NCBI GenBank assembly: GCA_943787185.1
Contig: CALSLL010000001.1
Location: 620,001 to 684,000, forward strand
Direction: 5' to 3'
Origin: UBA10349 sp003485905
GTDB lineage: Bacteria; Pseudomonadota; Gammaproteobacteria; Arenicellales; Arenicellaceae
DNA: 64,000 nucleotides
Below, piece after piece: positions 38,425 to 47,113 of the stretch. The position numbers and the translations under genes were made by a program. A model generated the notes under the pieces. The model was not told where the DNA came from. It made no database searches and was given only the letters and a program-made list of their open reading frames with translations. Each line of letters opens with the position of its first letter. The stretch's first letter is position 1.

Positions 38425-38447
38425 TGTAACATGCTGTAGTAGTTACA
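38425..38447. promoter_or_regulatory. Inverted repeat between receptor and cfa genes
   Basis: TGTAAC at 38425-38430 and GTTACA at 38442-38447 form a perfect six-base inverted repeat with an 11-base spacer. It sits centrally in the 235-base gap between the divergent receptor and cfa genes, where both promoters must lie. The geometry suits a dimeric regulator; which one is unknown. Confidence 0.4.
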
Positions 38448-38581
38448 ATCTAGTTTATATTCGATTAATCGTTATATAAAACAGCAACTAACACATGTTG
38501 CTATACTTTTACGAGTGGCACGGTCTATGTAGAAAATAACTTCACTATTATCTACAATTTCAGAAAGTTTGGTATTGATCC

Positions 38582-39695
38582 ATGTCGAGTCGCGCGAAGA
38601 AAACTGTAAGTGAATTACTTGAACTAGCTGACATTAATATTAATGGTCCCAACCCCTGGGACCTTCAGGTTAGCAACCCACGAGTATTTGAGAGAATCCT
38701 GTCCGAAGGACCCCTTGGATTGGGTGAATCTTATATGGACGGCGATTGGGACTGCGAAGCTCTGGATACTTGTATCGACAGAATTATAAGAGCTAATCTC
38801 GAAAGTAAGGTACGACCACTAAAAATGCTGCTACCTGTAATGCAGGCATGGTTGATTAACCGCCAACGCAAAGCACGCGCTTTTGATATCGGCGAACAGC
38901 ATTACGACATTGGAAACGATCTATATACCCGCATGCTAGATAGCCGAATGACTTATACCTGCGGATATTGGAAGGATAGCGATAACCTAGAAGATGCACA
39001 GACTGCAAAACTCGACTTAATTTGCCGAAAATTACACTTAAAACCCGGTATGCGAGTACTTGATATCGGTTGCGGTTGGGGTAGTTTTGCAGGATATGCG
39101 GCTGAGCACTACGGCGTGTCAGTGATTGGCATAACCGTTTCAAAGGAACAAATAACGTTGGCCAATGAACTCCACAAAGGTAAAGACATTGAGTTTCGAT
39201 ACCAAGACTATCGAGATGTTAATGAACCGTTTGACAGAATTGTGTCGGTTGGCATGTTTGAACATGTTGGTCCCAAAAACTATAAAGCATTTATGCATGT
39301 AGTTAATCGTTGCCTCAAAGAAGATGGCTGGTTTTTATTACATACAATTGGTACCCCCTTTATCGCAAACCGCAGTCGACTCTTGGACCGATAAGTACAT
39401 ATTCCCGGGTGGGGTGCTGCCTCTGGCTAGCCAGATCGCGCAAGCGTCAGAAGGCCTATTTTTACTTCGGGATTGGCATAACTTTGGTGGTGACTATGAC
39501 CGAACACTAATGGCTTGGTACGAAAACTTTGAGCGCAGTTGGCCCGAACTTGACGGCTATGATGACCGCTTTTATCGGATGTGGCGATATTTTTTGCTTA
39601 CTGGTGCAGGCGCATTTAGAGCAAACCGCAGCCAATTATGGCAAATCGTTTATTCGAAAACAAAGGCAAGTGCCGACTATAATTCTCTGAGATAA
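38582..39695 (+). pseudogene. cfa: Cyclopropane-fatty-acyl-phospholipid synthase, frameshifted
   Basis: The gene would make a 370-residue enzyme adding a methylene bridge from SAM to unsaturated membrane lipids (E. coli Cfa is 382). The first frame covers GEQHYDIGNDLY, MTYTCGYW, the SAM motif VLDIGCGWGS near residue 158 and MFEHVG, then leaves the family after HTIGTP. The second frame supplies LSQTAVDSWTDKYIFPGGVLP to the end, including the conserved ENFERSWPEL. Removing one C from CCCCC at 39354-39358 joins them as HTIGTPLSQTAVDSW. As read, the product is cut at residue 270 and lacks the C-terminal part of the fold. Confidence 0.9.
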
Positions 39696-39807
39696 AAACG
39701 AACTCAAATTTTCCGACCGAAAACAAAGGAGCTTGACCGACGACCTTGAGGACAGGACAATTTAGCGCTCCATAAAAAGGAAACACGGACAACTCAGAAC
39801 TAACATT

Positions 39808-41148
39808 GTGCGCAGCACATACTTAAAAATATTAGGCTTGGCAGCGCCTGTTATTCTGGCAAACCTGAGCGTCCCCCTGCTTGGCGCAGTTGATACAGCA
39901 ATTCTAGGGCATTTGGACAATGCCATTCATCTGGGCGCCGTTGCTGTCGGCTCACAATTAATCACCTTAGTGCTCTGGATATTTGGCTTTCTTCGCATGG
40001 GAACCACCAGTCTTGCAAGCCGATTCTATGGCGCTGGAGACAATCTTGCACTCCACCTACTGATTCTTCGTAGCCTCGGGCTCGGCGTCATCTTCGGTTT
40101 TGGTGCTATAGCCGTTTCTCCATGGATGATTCCATGGACTATAGACATTATTGCCGGCGACAGTTTGGTATCTCAAGACGCATTAGCTTATGCCAATATA
40201 AGAATTTGGTCCGCGCCAGCAACCTTATGCAGTTATGCAATCGCAGGCTGGTTTATTGGGCGCCAAAATACTGCCGTAATTGCGATTTTATTAGTTGCGA
40301 TGAATTCGCTAAATATTTTTCTCGACTTTATTTTTATCATTACCTGGGGGCTAGAAAGTCGTGGCGCCGCTTACGCAAGTTTAATTTCAGAATATGTGGG
40401 GTTTGTTATCGCATTTGGGTTTCTACTGAAAACACAATTTCGCGAACACTGGGCACCAAAGTGGACTGTGCTGTTAGAACCCACAGCAATAAAGTCGCTC
40501 ATTTCAATTAACGCCCAAATTATGGTCAGAACCTTCGCATTGGTTATGACAACGACATTCTTTGTGGCTATGAGCAGCAGGCAAGGAGAGGCGACACTCG
40601 CGGCTAACGCGATATTGATCAGCCTTTTGTACTTAACAGCGTATGGACTTGACGGTGTAGCAAATGCGACTGAGGCAATGGTTGGAAAAGCATTCGGCAA
40701 AGGCGACTCTGAAGACCTGAGACAAATCTTAAAAGGATCAATGCACGTCGCCTTTGGATTCGCACTAATGTCGAGTTTGACGATTTTGTTTGGTCAAACC
40801 CAAATAATTCAGTTGTATACCAGCCTTGCCGAAGTGAGCGAATTAGCGGTTAAATATATCCCATGGATGGTGGCATTGCCGTTGTTGTCATTCTGGGGAT
40901 TTCAATACGACGGAATATTTATCGGGATGGGTATGGGACACGAAATGATGATGAGCATGCTATTTGCGGTCGTTTTCATATTCTTTCCCGTATGGTGGGG
41001 AACTCAAGCGTTAGGGAATCATGGGCTGTGGCTAGCCATGTGTTCATGGTACCTCGGTAGGTCACTCAGCCAGTGGTATTTATTAACGCAAAAAATGAAT
41101 GAACAAGGCTTCACTAATGAAAGCGATCCCATCGTCGTCAACGAATGA
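39808..41148 (+). CDS. MATE-family efflux transporter (DinF-like)
   Basis: A 446-residue integral membrane protein with about twelve hydrophobic segments. LAAPVILANLSVPLLGAVDTAILG near the N-terminus is the MATE/DinF signature, and the ANAILISLLYLTAYGLDGVANATEAMVGKAFG repeat half follows. It exports cations or drugs using a Na+ or H+ gradient; substrate unknown. GTG start. It is 113 bases after cfa and convergent with tpm. Confidence 0.9.
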   Translation: MRSTYLKILGLAAPVILANLSVPLLGAVDTAILGHLDNAIHLGAVAVGSQLITLVLWIFGFLRMGTTSLASRFYGAGDNLALHLLILRSLGLGVIFGFGAIAVSPWMIPWTIDIIAGDSLVSQDALAYANIRIWSAPATLCSYAIAGWFIGRQNTAVIAILLVAMNSLNIFLDFIFIITWGLESRGAAYASLISEYVGFVIAFGFLLKTQFREHWAPKWTVLLEPTAIKSLISINAQIMVRTFALVMTTTFFVAMSSRQGEATLAANAILISLLYLTAYGLDGVANATEAMVGKAFGKGDSEDLRQILKGSMHVAFGFALMSSLTILFGQTQIIQLYTSLAEVSELAVKYIPWMVALPLLSFWGFQYDGIFIGMGMGHEMMMSMLFAVVFIFFPVWWGTQALGNHGLWLAMCSWYLGRSLSQWYLLTQKMNEQGFTNESDPIVVNE

Positions 41149-41186
41149 GGAACAAACGAGCTATCAAAAGCCAACCGAAGTAATAG

Positions 41187-41831
41187 CTAACGGACTCTCA
41201 ATCGATAACAGCATTCAATAATATCTAGATCTTTATTCGGAGAGGCAACAACTTCCGGAGAAGACTCCAGCAGTTCTATATCACACCAATCTGCATATAA
41301 ACTTTTAACCGCATTAGCATCAATAGAAAAGGGTGGCCCAGTCATTTCGCTCTGATCGTACTCAATGGTTATGAGTAATATTTGCGCACCAACGGGCAGT
41401 ATTTCTCGCTGCAACGCCACATAATCCTCACGCTTAGCCTCCGGCAATGCGATTAACGACGCTCGGTCGTACACGCCGGCGACCGCACCAACAATATTAC
41501 GATCTAAAGCAAAATAGTCTCCTATTAGCAGTGAATACCCTTTACCCGTGTACCGGTCTAACACGCCAACCTGATCCGTTATAAATTCCCCACCAACTTG
41601 ATCGCAAAAGCTAGCGATAGCGATCGGGCTATACTCTACCCCTATTAACTCATGGCCTTGATCGCGCAGCCATACCATATCTACTGATTTCCCACACAAG
41701 GGTACAAACACTCGGCCAAGGCCTTCTAATCCAAGCTGCTTCCAATATTTTAGGAGGTACGGATGCACTTCATCCAAATGGAATCCAATTTGATCATCTC
41801 GCCATTTCTTCTGCCAAAATTCTAATTCCAT
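41187..41831 (-). CDS. tpm: Thiopurine S-methyltransferase
   Basis: A 214-residue SAM-dependent methyltransferase. FWQKKWRDDQIGFHL, RVFVPLCGKSVDMVWL and YDRASLIALPEAKREDYV are signatures of bacterial Tpm, which in Pseudomonas also methylates selenite and tellurite. Length is typical. Convergent with the MATE gene. Confidence 0.94.
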   Translation of the reverse strand: MELEFWQKKWRDDQIGFHLDEVHPYLLKYWKQLGLEGLGRVFVPLCGKSVDMVWLRDQGHELIGVEYSPIAIASFCDQVGGEFITDQVGVLDRYTGKGYSLLIGDYFALDRNIVGAVAGVYDRASLIALPEAKREDYVALQREILPVGAQILLITIEYDQSEMTGPPFSIDANAVKSLYADWCDIELLESSPEVVASPNKDLDIIECCYRLRVR

Positions 41832-42061
41832 TATCCGCCCTCTAATCTCAATAATTTAGTTTAACCCACAAAAAATGGCATAACGTTACACAACTAATAA
41901 TATAAATTCCCACAGGTTATATTTCTTTGCATAAAAAACATTAAAACTATCATCAAGTTCTAACCAATCACCTTTATTTTATTATCTATAGAACATCTCA
42001 CCACCAGCCCAGCCAGATAACTTTAGAATAAACTTTATTTAATATATTCCTTGTAGTTATA

Positions 42062-42088
42062 TAGCTAATGAAACCAAACCATTAGCTA
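42062..42088. promoter_or_regulatory. Nine-base inverted repeat upstream of the small ORF
   Basis: TAGCTAATG at 42062-42070 and CATTAGCTA at 42080-42088 form a perfect inverted repeat with a nine-base spacer, 60 bases before the small ORF at 42148. It could be an operator or a leader hairpin for the short transcription unit that ends at the terminator at 42302. No regulator can be named. Confidence 0.5.
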
Positions 42089-42147
42089 ATAACCGCTGCC
42101 AATCACATAATGTGCCCATCGATAAATGAACCAGCCGGATATACACG

Positions 42148-42234
42148 ATGATTGAATTAACCGTAATGGGTGTAATGATTCCAATAACACTTGGTTTATT
42201 AGCACTCATGGCTTCAGATGAAATAAGCCATTAA
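42148..42234 (+). CDS. Small hydrophobic protein (28 residues), unknown
   Basis: ATG at 42148 opens a 28-codon frame ending in TAA. The peptide begins MIELT, has a continuous hydrophobic stretch VMGVMIPITLGLLALMA able to span a membrane, and ends polar (SDEISH). GGAT lies ten to thirteen bases before the ATG, a marginal ribosome-binding site. It sits in a 500-base gap between divergent-facing genes and is followed 67 bases later by a strong plus-strand terminator that no other gene explains. An inverted repeat lies upstream. I do not recognise the family. An alternative is a non-coding small RNA. Confidence 0.4.
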   Translation: MIELTVMGVMIPITLGLLALMASDEISH

Positions 42235-42301
42235 GCATAAATATTAACTTACCGGACTAAAGATCTCCTCCTCCTTAACTAAAAAGTTAAGACATTTAAG
42301 C

Positions 42302-42330
42302 CCCCGCCTCGATGAGGCGGGGTTTTTTTT
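42302..42330 (+). terminator. Strong intrinsic terminator, plus strand
   Basis: CCCCGCCTC at 42302-42310 pairs perfectly with GAGGCGGGG at 42314-42322 around a three-base loop, followed by eight T residues. A weaker hairpin (CTTAAC/GTTAAG, 42274-42291) precedes it. Only plus-strand transcription gives the T-tract, so a transcript must arrive from the region of the small ORF. Confidence 0.92.
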
Positions 42331-42336
42331 GCTCAC

Positions 42337-42669
42337 TTATGCCGGGAGTTTACTTTCGTGAGATGGCTGCACTGAATTTTCAGTACAAGCTCCTAAACGT
42401 CGCCAACCCGGGTTAGCTCTCTCAACGAGTGCAATAATTTTGCACAACGACGCCTTCTTAAGTTGTAGCTCTCGGGCTTCAGCACGAGCGTAATTTCGAT
42501 AATGCTCAAAATAAACCAAATGGGTACATAAACTCTCGCTCAATACCTTGGGAAGCACTTTGAAAGACTGCTCCCGGATACTGGAATTTAAGTTGTTTGT
42601 TAAGCCCACATAAATGTTGTGGCGTTGCTTGTTAGTTAACAAATAGACGTAATAGTTTTTACTTTTCAT
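42337..42669 (-). CDS. GIY-YIG nuclease-domain protein
   Basis: A 110-residue single-domain protein of the GIY-YIG (UPF0213/YhbQ-like) group. YYVYLLTNKQ and HNIYVGLTNNL supply the two tyrosine motifs, and EARELQLKK near the C-terminus is the usual helix carrying the catalytic glutamate. The start was set at ATG 42669 because AAGGAG lies eight bases before it; an earlier ATG at 42687 is open but lacks such a site. Function of stand-alone members is unclear. Confidence 0.83.
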   Translation of the reverse strand: MKSKNYYVYLLTNKQRHNIYVGLTNNLNSSIREQSFKVLPKVLSESLCTHLVYFEHYRNYARAEARELQLKKASLCKIIALVERANPGWRRLGACTENSVQPSHESKLPA

Positions 42670-42962
42670 AGAATGCACTCCTTGCATAACTTCGATTGAC
42701 CTAACACCTGTTTACGTCTCGGCCAAAAGTGAAAAACCAACCAAGACTAACGTGTACCAGCGGCGTTGAATAACGCCAGATACAAGCATTTACAACAAAT
42801 AAAAGGCTGAGCCTCCTGCTCAATGGAAACCTTACTCCCCACCAGATAAAACCGCAAGTTTTTAGGCCAAAAGAGAATCTATAGGCACAGGAACAAAAAT
42901 AGATTGGCAATCACGTTGAAATGAAGCCCTAAACAAATTACCAACACATAGAGTGTGGCGCG

Positions 42963-44558
42963 CTAAGAACTGCATGAGAGCATGGAACAGCCCGCCTTAT
43001 TTCTCGCCCACTCAGGCCGTCGCCCAGCGTACACTTCGCAATTTTCCTGCTTGGTATATGGTCTCTTTAAAACATCCAGAAGCTTCTCCACCTCCGTGAA
43101 ATCACCCTCATCTGCAGAGTCAATTGCCTTTTGGGCAAGGTAATTTCTACATACGTATAGAGGATTTACTGACTCCATTTGCTCCACCCTCACTTTATCG
43201 CTGACTTCGGTAACTCGCATCGCGTAGCTTTGCAACCAACTTGTCCATCCCTGCACCAGATCACTTTCGAGCTCATCCAATTGATAGAATGCTGCCCTCA
43301 TTAACTCTGGCCAGTGCTCCATTGACGAGATCTCTCGCTTAGACCTCACGTCGGATAAAGATCTAAAAAACAAGGTCATGTCGATTTCTGCGAGCTGCAT
43401 CAGCTCAAACATTTCATTGATCAACTGTTCATCAGTATCACGGGATTCGCAAAAACCCAATTTAGTGACCAGCAGCGACTGCCAACGTTCGCTATACTCA
43501 TCTCTATAAGTGTCTAACGCGGATTGCAACAGACTCTTATCATCAATCAGCGGCACCAATGCAGTCCCCAACCGTGAAAGGTTCCACATACCAATCGCAG
43601 GCTGATTCGCATACGCATACCGACGCCCTTCAGCATCGGTGGTATTGGGCGTCCAGTTTAGGTCATACGGTTCAAGCCAACCATACGGACCGTAATCAAT
43701 CGTTTCACCCAGTATCGACATATTGTCGGTATTCATTACGCCATGAACAAAACCAACACCTTGCCACGCTGCGATCAACTGTGCAGTTCTACGAATCACT
43801 TCCATATAAAACTGCAAGTATTTGTCCACGCCGCCATATTTAGCGTTGATAGCAGGATAAAAGTTTTGAATAGTAAAGTCGGCTAGATCCGTCAATCTGG
43901 CCTTATCACCGCGAGACGAAAAAATCTCAAAGCTACCGAAGCGTATAAACGCCTTTGATACTCGGCATACAACAGCACCGAGCTCGGGCTTGGGGTGACC
44001 ATCATAGAACATATCGCGAACCACTGAATCACCTGTTAGCACCAGGCTTAAGGCCCGAGTGGTCGGTATCCCCAAATGATGCATAGCCTCACTACAAAGG
44101 TATTCTCTGATGGAAGAACGCAATACCGCTAATCCATCTGCAGTGCGCGAGTAAGGCGTTGGACCGGCACCTTTTAGTTGTAGCGCCCATGGCTGACCAG
44201 AATCAATAATTTCCCCCAATCCGATCGCGCGGCCATCACCTAGTTGCCCGGCCCAATGTCCAAACTGATGTCCGCCATAACACATTGCAAATGGCTTCAT
44301 TTCAGGTGATAAGGCGCTACCTGACAATAATTCAGCGTACGCTTTCTTTTCAGTGTCAGCAATATTCCCTTCTTGGTCCCCCAAACCAAGCAATTTCGCG
44401 GCATCAGACGACCACGCCACCATCTGCGGCGATGGACATACTCGTGGAGATACCCGCGAATAAAAGGCTTCATACACCTGTCGCGGTCTAATTTCGGACG
44501 ATGGATCACCGGCTAAACTATCTACAAAATGATTAGAAAACTTCAAGGAGTTCAACAT
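42963..44558 (-). CDS. selO: SelO/YdiU protein adenylyltransferase
   Basis: A 531-residue pseudokinase that transfers AMP to Ser/Thr/Tyr residues of target proteins and is linked to oxidative stress. GGHQFGHWAGQLGDGRA, LKGAGPTPYSRTADG, SSIREYLCSEAMHHLG and VHGVMNTDNMSILG are diagnostic. The C-terminus is cysteine-rich (GCSMLSCSS), matching the position of the CxxU tail in selenoprotein O. It is longer than E. coli YdiU (478). Divergent from the Sel1/SPOR gene with a palindrome between. Confidence 0.95.
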   Translation of the reverse strand: MLNSLKFSNHFVDSLAGDPSSEIRPRQVYEAFYSRVSPRVCPSPQMVAWSSDAAKLLGLGDQEGNIADTEKKAYAELLSGSALSPEMKPFAMCYGGHQFGHWAGQLGDGRAIGLGEIIDSGQPWALQLKGAGPTPYSRTADGLAVLRSSIREYLCSEAMHHLGIPTTRALSLVLTGDSVVRDMFYDGHPKPELGAVVCRVSKAFIRFGSFEIFSSRGDKARLTDLADFTIQNFYPAINAKYGGVDKYLQFYMEVIRRTAQLIAAWQGVGFVHGVMNTDNMSILGETIDYGPYGWLEPYDLNWTPNTTDAEGRRYAYANQPAIGMWNLSRLGTALVPLIDDKSLLQSALDTYRDEYSERWQSLLVTKLGFCESRDTDEQLINEMFELMQLAEIDMTLFFRSLSDVRSKREISSMEHWPELMRAAFYQLDELESDLVQGWTSWLQSYAMRVTEVSDKVRVEQMESVNPLYVCRNYLAQKAIDSADEGDFTEVEKLLDVLKRPYTKQENCEVYAGRRPEWARNKAGCSMLSCSS

Positions 44559-44631
44559 AGAATCAACAGGAAAAAGTTAAGAATTACTCTCAGATATTGG
44601 AGATCTTAAGAAAGATTTACAACGCATTAAA

Positions 44632-44647
44632 ATTCACCGCGGTGAAT
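44632..44647. promoter_or_regulatory. Perfect 16-base palindrome between selO and the SPOR gene
   Basis: ATTCACCGCGGTGAAT at 44632-44647 is self-complementary over its full length. It lies 74 bases before selO and immediately before the GTG at 44649 of the divergent gene, a good place for a dimeric repressor. Regulator unknown. Confidence 0.5.
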
Positions 44648-44648
44648 C

Positions 44649-45908
44649 GTGTCACCTGACAGTCTACCAAAACCGACGTATAATCACCGAATGGCCGGAT
44701 GTTGGTGGTTTGAAAAAAAGCACCTGATCAATACACAAGCGTACCCAGAATCGGGACAGCATGTGGTGTGTTCGCACCCCCAACCTCCCCGCATAGCAGC
44801 CAACAGTTTTCTTGAAGCCACCCCGGTTTCTGCAGCAATTCGCGGCTTAGGTACTGCAGGATACACCCAACTAGAACCGTTAAAACGGATATTAATTGGA
44901 ATAATTGCCGCTTGTATAGTAACGGACGTCTCATACGCTGCGGATTCCGCCGTAGACGTTCATTCGTTGTCGTTAAAAGCTCGTGAAGGTGATAGCGCTG
45001 CGCAGTATGACCTCGCAAATGCTTACCTGACGGGCGCGGGATTACCCAAAAACCCTAAGAGAGCACTTTCTTGGCTAAATCAGTCTGCGACAGATGGCAA
45101 TGTGTCTGCTCAATTATTGCTGGCACACTTGTATTACACCGGGCTGCACACTAATAAAAACACCGACCTCGCGATCACCTGGTGGCAACGAGCTGCAGAA
45201 AACGATAACGCTGACGGACAATATAAACTAGCAACTGTTTTATTAAATCGATCAGCTAATGATAAAGACATTGAGACGGCGAACGAGTTACTCCTTACGG
45301 CATGGCGCAAGGGTCATCAACAGGCTGGAAACCTACTGGTTTCACTCGGGCAAGAACTGCCGCAAACCTCACTTGTAGGAAATGAAACAGACGATGCTCG
45401 CTCACCTAAATCAACGCCTACAACATCAACCATAGCAACGTTGACTGACGCGGCACGCCCAAAATCCTCACATGACGAGGTAGCGCATAATCAGATCGAC
45501 AGTGACTCGACCTCCAATGATTCAAACAATTCTGACGACGATGTGAATCCAATTCCAATAAACAATCTCTCGCAGCATGACGATTGGATATTCTCCCAAC
45601 CCCCAAATAATTACACAATCCAACTAGCCAGCTTTAACGACCCCAATGCCCGTGATTTATTTCTTCAGAGAAATAGCTTACAAGGAAACAATCAACTAAA
45701 AACTATTCGCTCAGCCGATAATCAATGGACTTATGTACTGCTCGGCACTTACCCAAACGGTAACGCTGCGAGTCAAGAAGCGGTAGGAATTAGCACGAAC
45801 CTCGAACCATGGATTCGTTCATTTTCTTCGATCCAGCGAAACCGCTGCGCCCAGCTAAAAGTAGCTACCCCGGATCAACATGCAAAGCATTGCCAACAAT
45901 TCAACTAG
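44649..45908 (+). CDS. Sel1-repeat and SPOR-domain protein
   Basis: A 419-residue predicted membrane-anchored periplasmic protein. Sel1-like repeats span about residues 105-215 (AAQYDLANAYLTGAG, SAQLLLAHLYYTG, DGQYKLATVLL). An Asn/Asp/Ser-rich linker follows, then a SPOR domain from about residue 321 (YTIQLASFNDPNARDLF) that should bind denuded septal peptidoglycan. The hydrophobic segment RILIGIIAACIV with VSYAADS looks like a signal peptide but lies at residues 80-97, with no start codon just before it; GTG 44649 and ATG 44691 both leave a long N-terminal extension. Start uncertain. Its end overlaps the convergent dUTPase by eight bases. Confidence 0.78.
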   Translation: MSPDSLPKPTYNHRMAGCWWFEKKHLINTQAYPESGQHVVCSHPQPPRIAANSFLEATPVSAAIRGLGTAGYTQLEPLKRILIGIIAACIVTDVSYAADSAVDVHSLSLKAREGDSAAQYDLANAYLTGAGLPKNPKRALSWLNQSATDGNVSAQLLLAHLYYTGLHTNKNTDLAITWWQRAAENDNADGQYKLATVLLNRSANDKDIETANELLLTAWRKGHQQAGNLLVSLGQELPQTSLVGNETDDARSPKSTPTTSTIATLTDAARPKSSHDEVAHNQIDSDSTSNDSNNSDDDVNPIPINNLSQHDDWIFSQPPNNYTIQLASFNDPNARDLFLQRNSLQGNNQLKTIRSADNQWTYVLLGTYPNGNAASQEAVGISTNLEPWIRSFSSIQRNRCAQLKVATPDQHAKHCQQFN

Positions 45909-46548
45909 AATATTGTTGGTATCTCTGTAAAAGAGCTTTATAGAGCCGCTCTCGAAAATCACTGGCCTGAGAATCCATACCGGTAAGCACTTCAACCAAG
46001 TGTTCATTGTCTTCCTTACCGCCCCAAAGTTTTCGATAGCTACCTTGTTTATAGCCATTATCTTGGCGAAAGAAATTCAACACATTTTTAGCAACATACC
46101 TTCGGTGTAAGTCACGAATATCCATATCCATCAGGCCTGCTAGTCCAGCAAAACTAGCCACCGGAAACTCTCTTTTTTGCAGCACTTCGGTAGTAAATAG
46201 TTCTACAGCCGTCAAAAAGTCATCGTAGTGCCGAGGTGCATTAAATTCCTCAATTATTCTATCCGTTAATCCCGAACTTCCCGAGGCTTCAACCAACATC
46301 AGGCTCAAACCAAAGTGCCATATATCGACCAACTCCAATTTGATCTGTTCTTGATCAGGTGACTGATGCTTCCACCACTTCCACCCATAATGATCCATTA
46401 ATTCGGCGCACTCCACCCATATTGCACGATACCATTCGTAATTCTGTTGACGCCAGTCTGCATTCACTTTCTGGTTCATTTGCTCTTGCATTTCGAGCAT
46501 GGTTTCAACCAATGGCGTCATCTCTGATTTAGCTAATTTTTGCGGCAT
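45901..46548 (-). CDS. Dimeric-type dUTP diphosphatase
   Basis: A 215-residue all-alpha NTP pyrophosphatase of the dUTPase_2 group, not the trimeric Dut type. The metal-binding acidic residues appear in WVECAELMDHYGWKWWK and KLELVDIWHFGLSLM. It hydrolyses dUTP to dUMP, keeping uracil out of DNA. It lies 72 bases after ispF in the same direction. Convergent overlap with the SPOR gene. Confidence 0.88.
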   Translation of the reverse strand: MPQKLAKSEMTPLVETMLEMQEQMNQKVNADWRQQNYEWYRAIWVECAELMDHYGWKWWKHQSPDQEQIKLELVDIWHFGLSLMLVEASGSSGLTDRIIEEFNAPRHYDDFLTAVELFTTEVLQKREFPVASFAGLAGLMDMDIRDLHRRYVAKNVLNFFRQDNGYKQGSYRKLWGGKEDNEHLVEVLTGMDSQASDFRERLYKALLQRYQQYSS

Positions 46549-46620
46549 CTATTCCTCTACGTCATCGACATGGTCAACAATATTAATAATTATATGGCCC
46601 GAACCTATCTTTAAAATAAC

Positions 46621-47094
46621 TCAGCTATTTGATAACAAACAAACGGCCTGTGCGGCGATCCCTAAACCATTACCTTCGAAGCCCAATTTTTCGGTGGTCG
46701 TGGCTTTAACATTTATCAAATTTTTGTTTGCCGAAAGATCACTCGCAATATTGTCACACATTGCCTCAAGGTACCCAGCCATCCTCGGCTGTTGTGCGAT
46801 AATCGTCGCATCAATATTGCCAACCTGATAACCACGACTAGACATGAGCTTCGCAACCTGACGCAACAATATTCGGCTGTCAACATTGGCTAAAGCCTCG
46901 TCTGAATCCGGAAAATGTTGGCCAATATCACCCTCTCCCAAAGCGCCAAGCACCGCGTCCATAATCGCGTGCAGCAATACATCCGCATCAGAATGACCCT
47001 TTAGTCCGTACTTATGCGGAATATTCACACCACCGACTATAAGTGGGGGCCCTTCCACCAAAGCATGCACATCGTACCCTTGGCCTATTCGCAA
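46621..47094 (-). CDS. ispF: 2-C-methyl-D-erythritol 2,4-cyclodiphosphate synthase
   Basis: A 157-residue trimeric enzyme of the MEP isoprenoid pathway. Zinc ligands Asp8 and His10 are in GQGYDVHAL, and GLKGHSDADVLLHAIMDAVLGA is the conserved core. KATTTEKLGFEGNGLGIAAQAV closes the family pattern. It follows ispD by 19 bases, the usual pairing. Confidence 0.97.
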   Translation of the reverse strand: MRIGQGYDVHALVEGPPLIVGGVNIPHKYGLKGHSDADVLLHAIMDAVLGALGEGDIGQHFPDSDEALANVDSRILLRQVAKLMSSRGYQVGNIDATIIAQQPRMAGYLEAMCDNIASDLSANKNLINVKATTTEKLGFEGNGLGIAAQAVCLLSNS

Positions 47095-47113
47095 AGTAAC
47101 AATCCTTGTAGCA

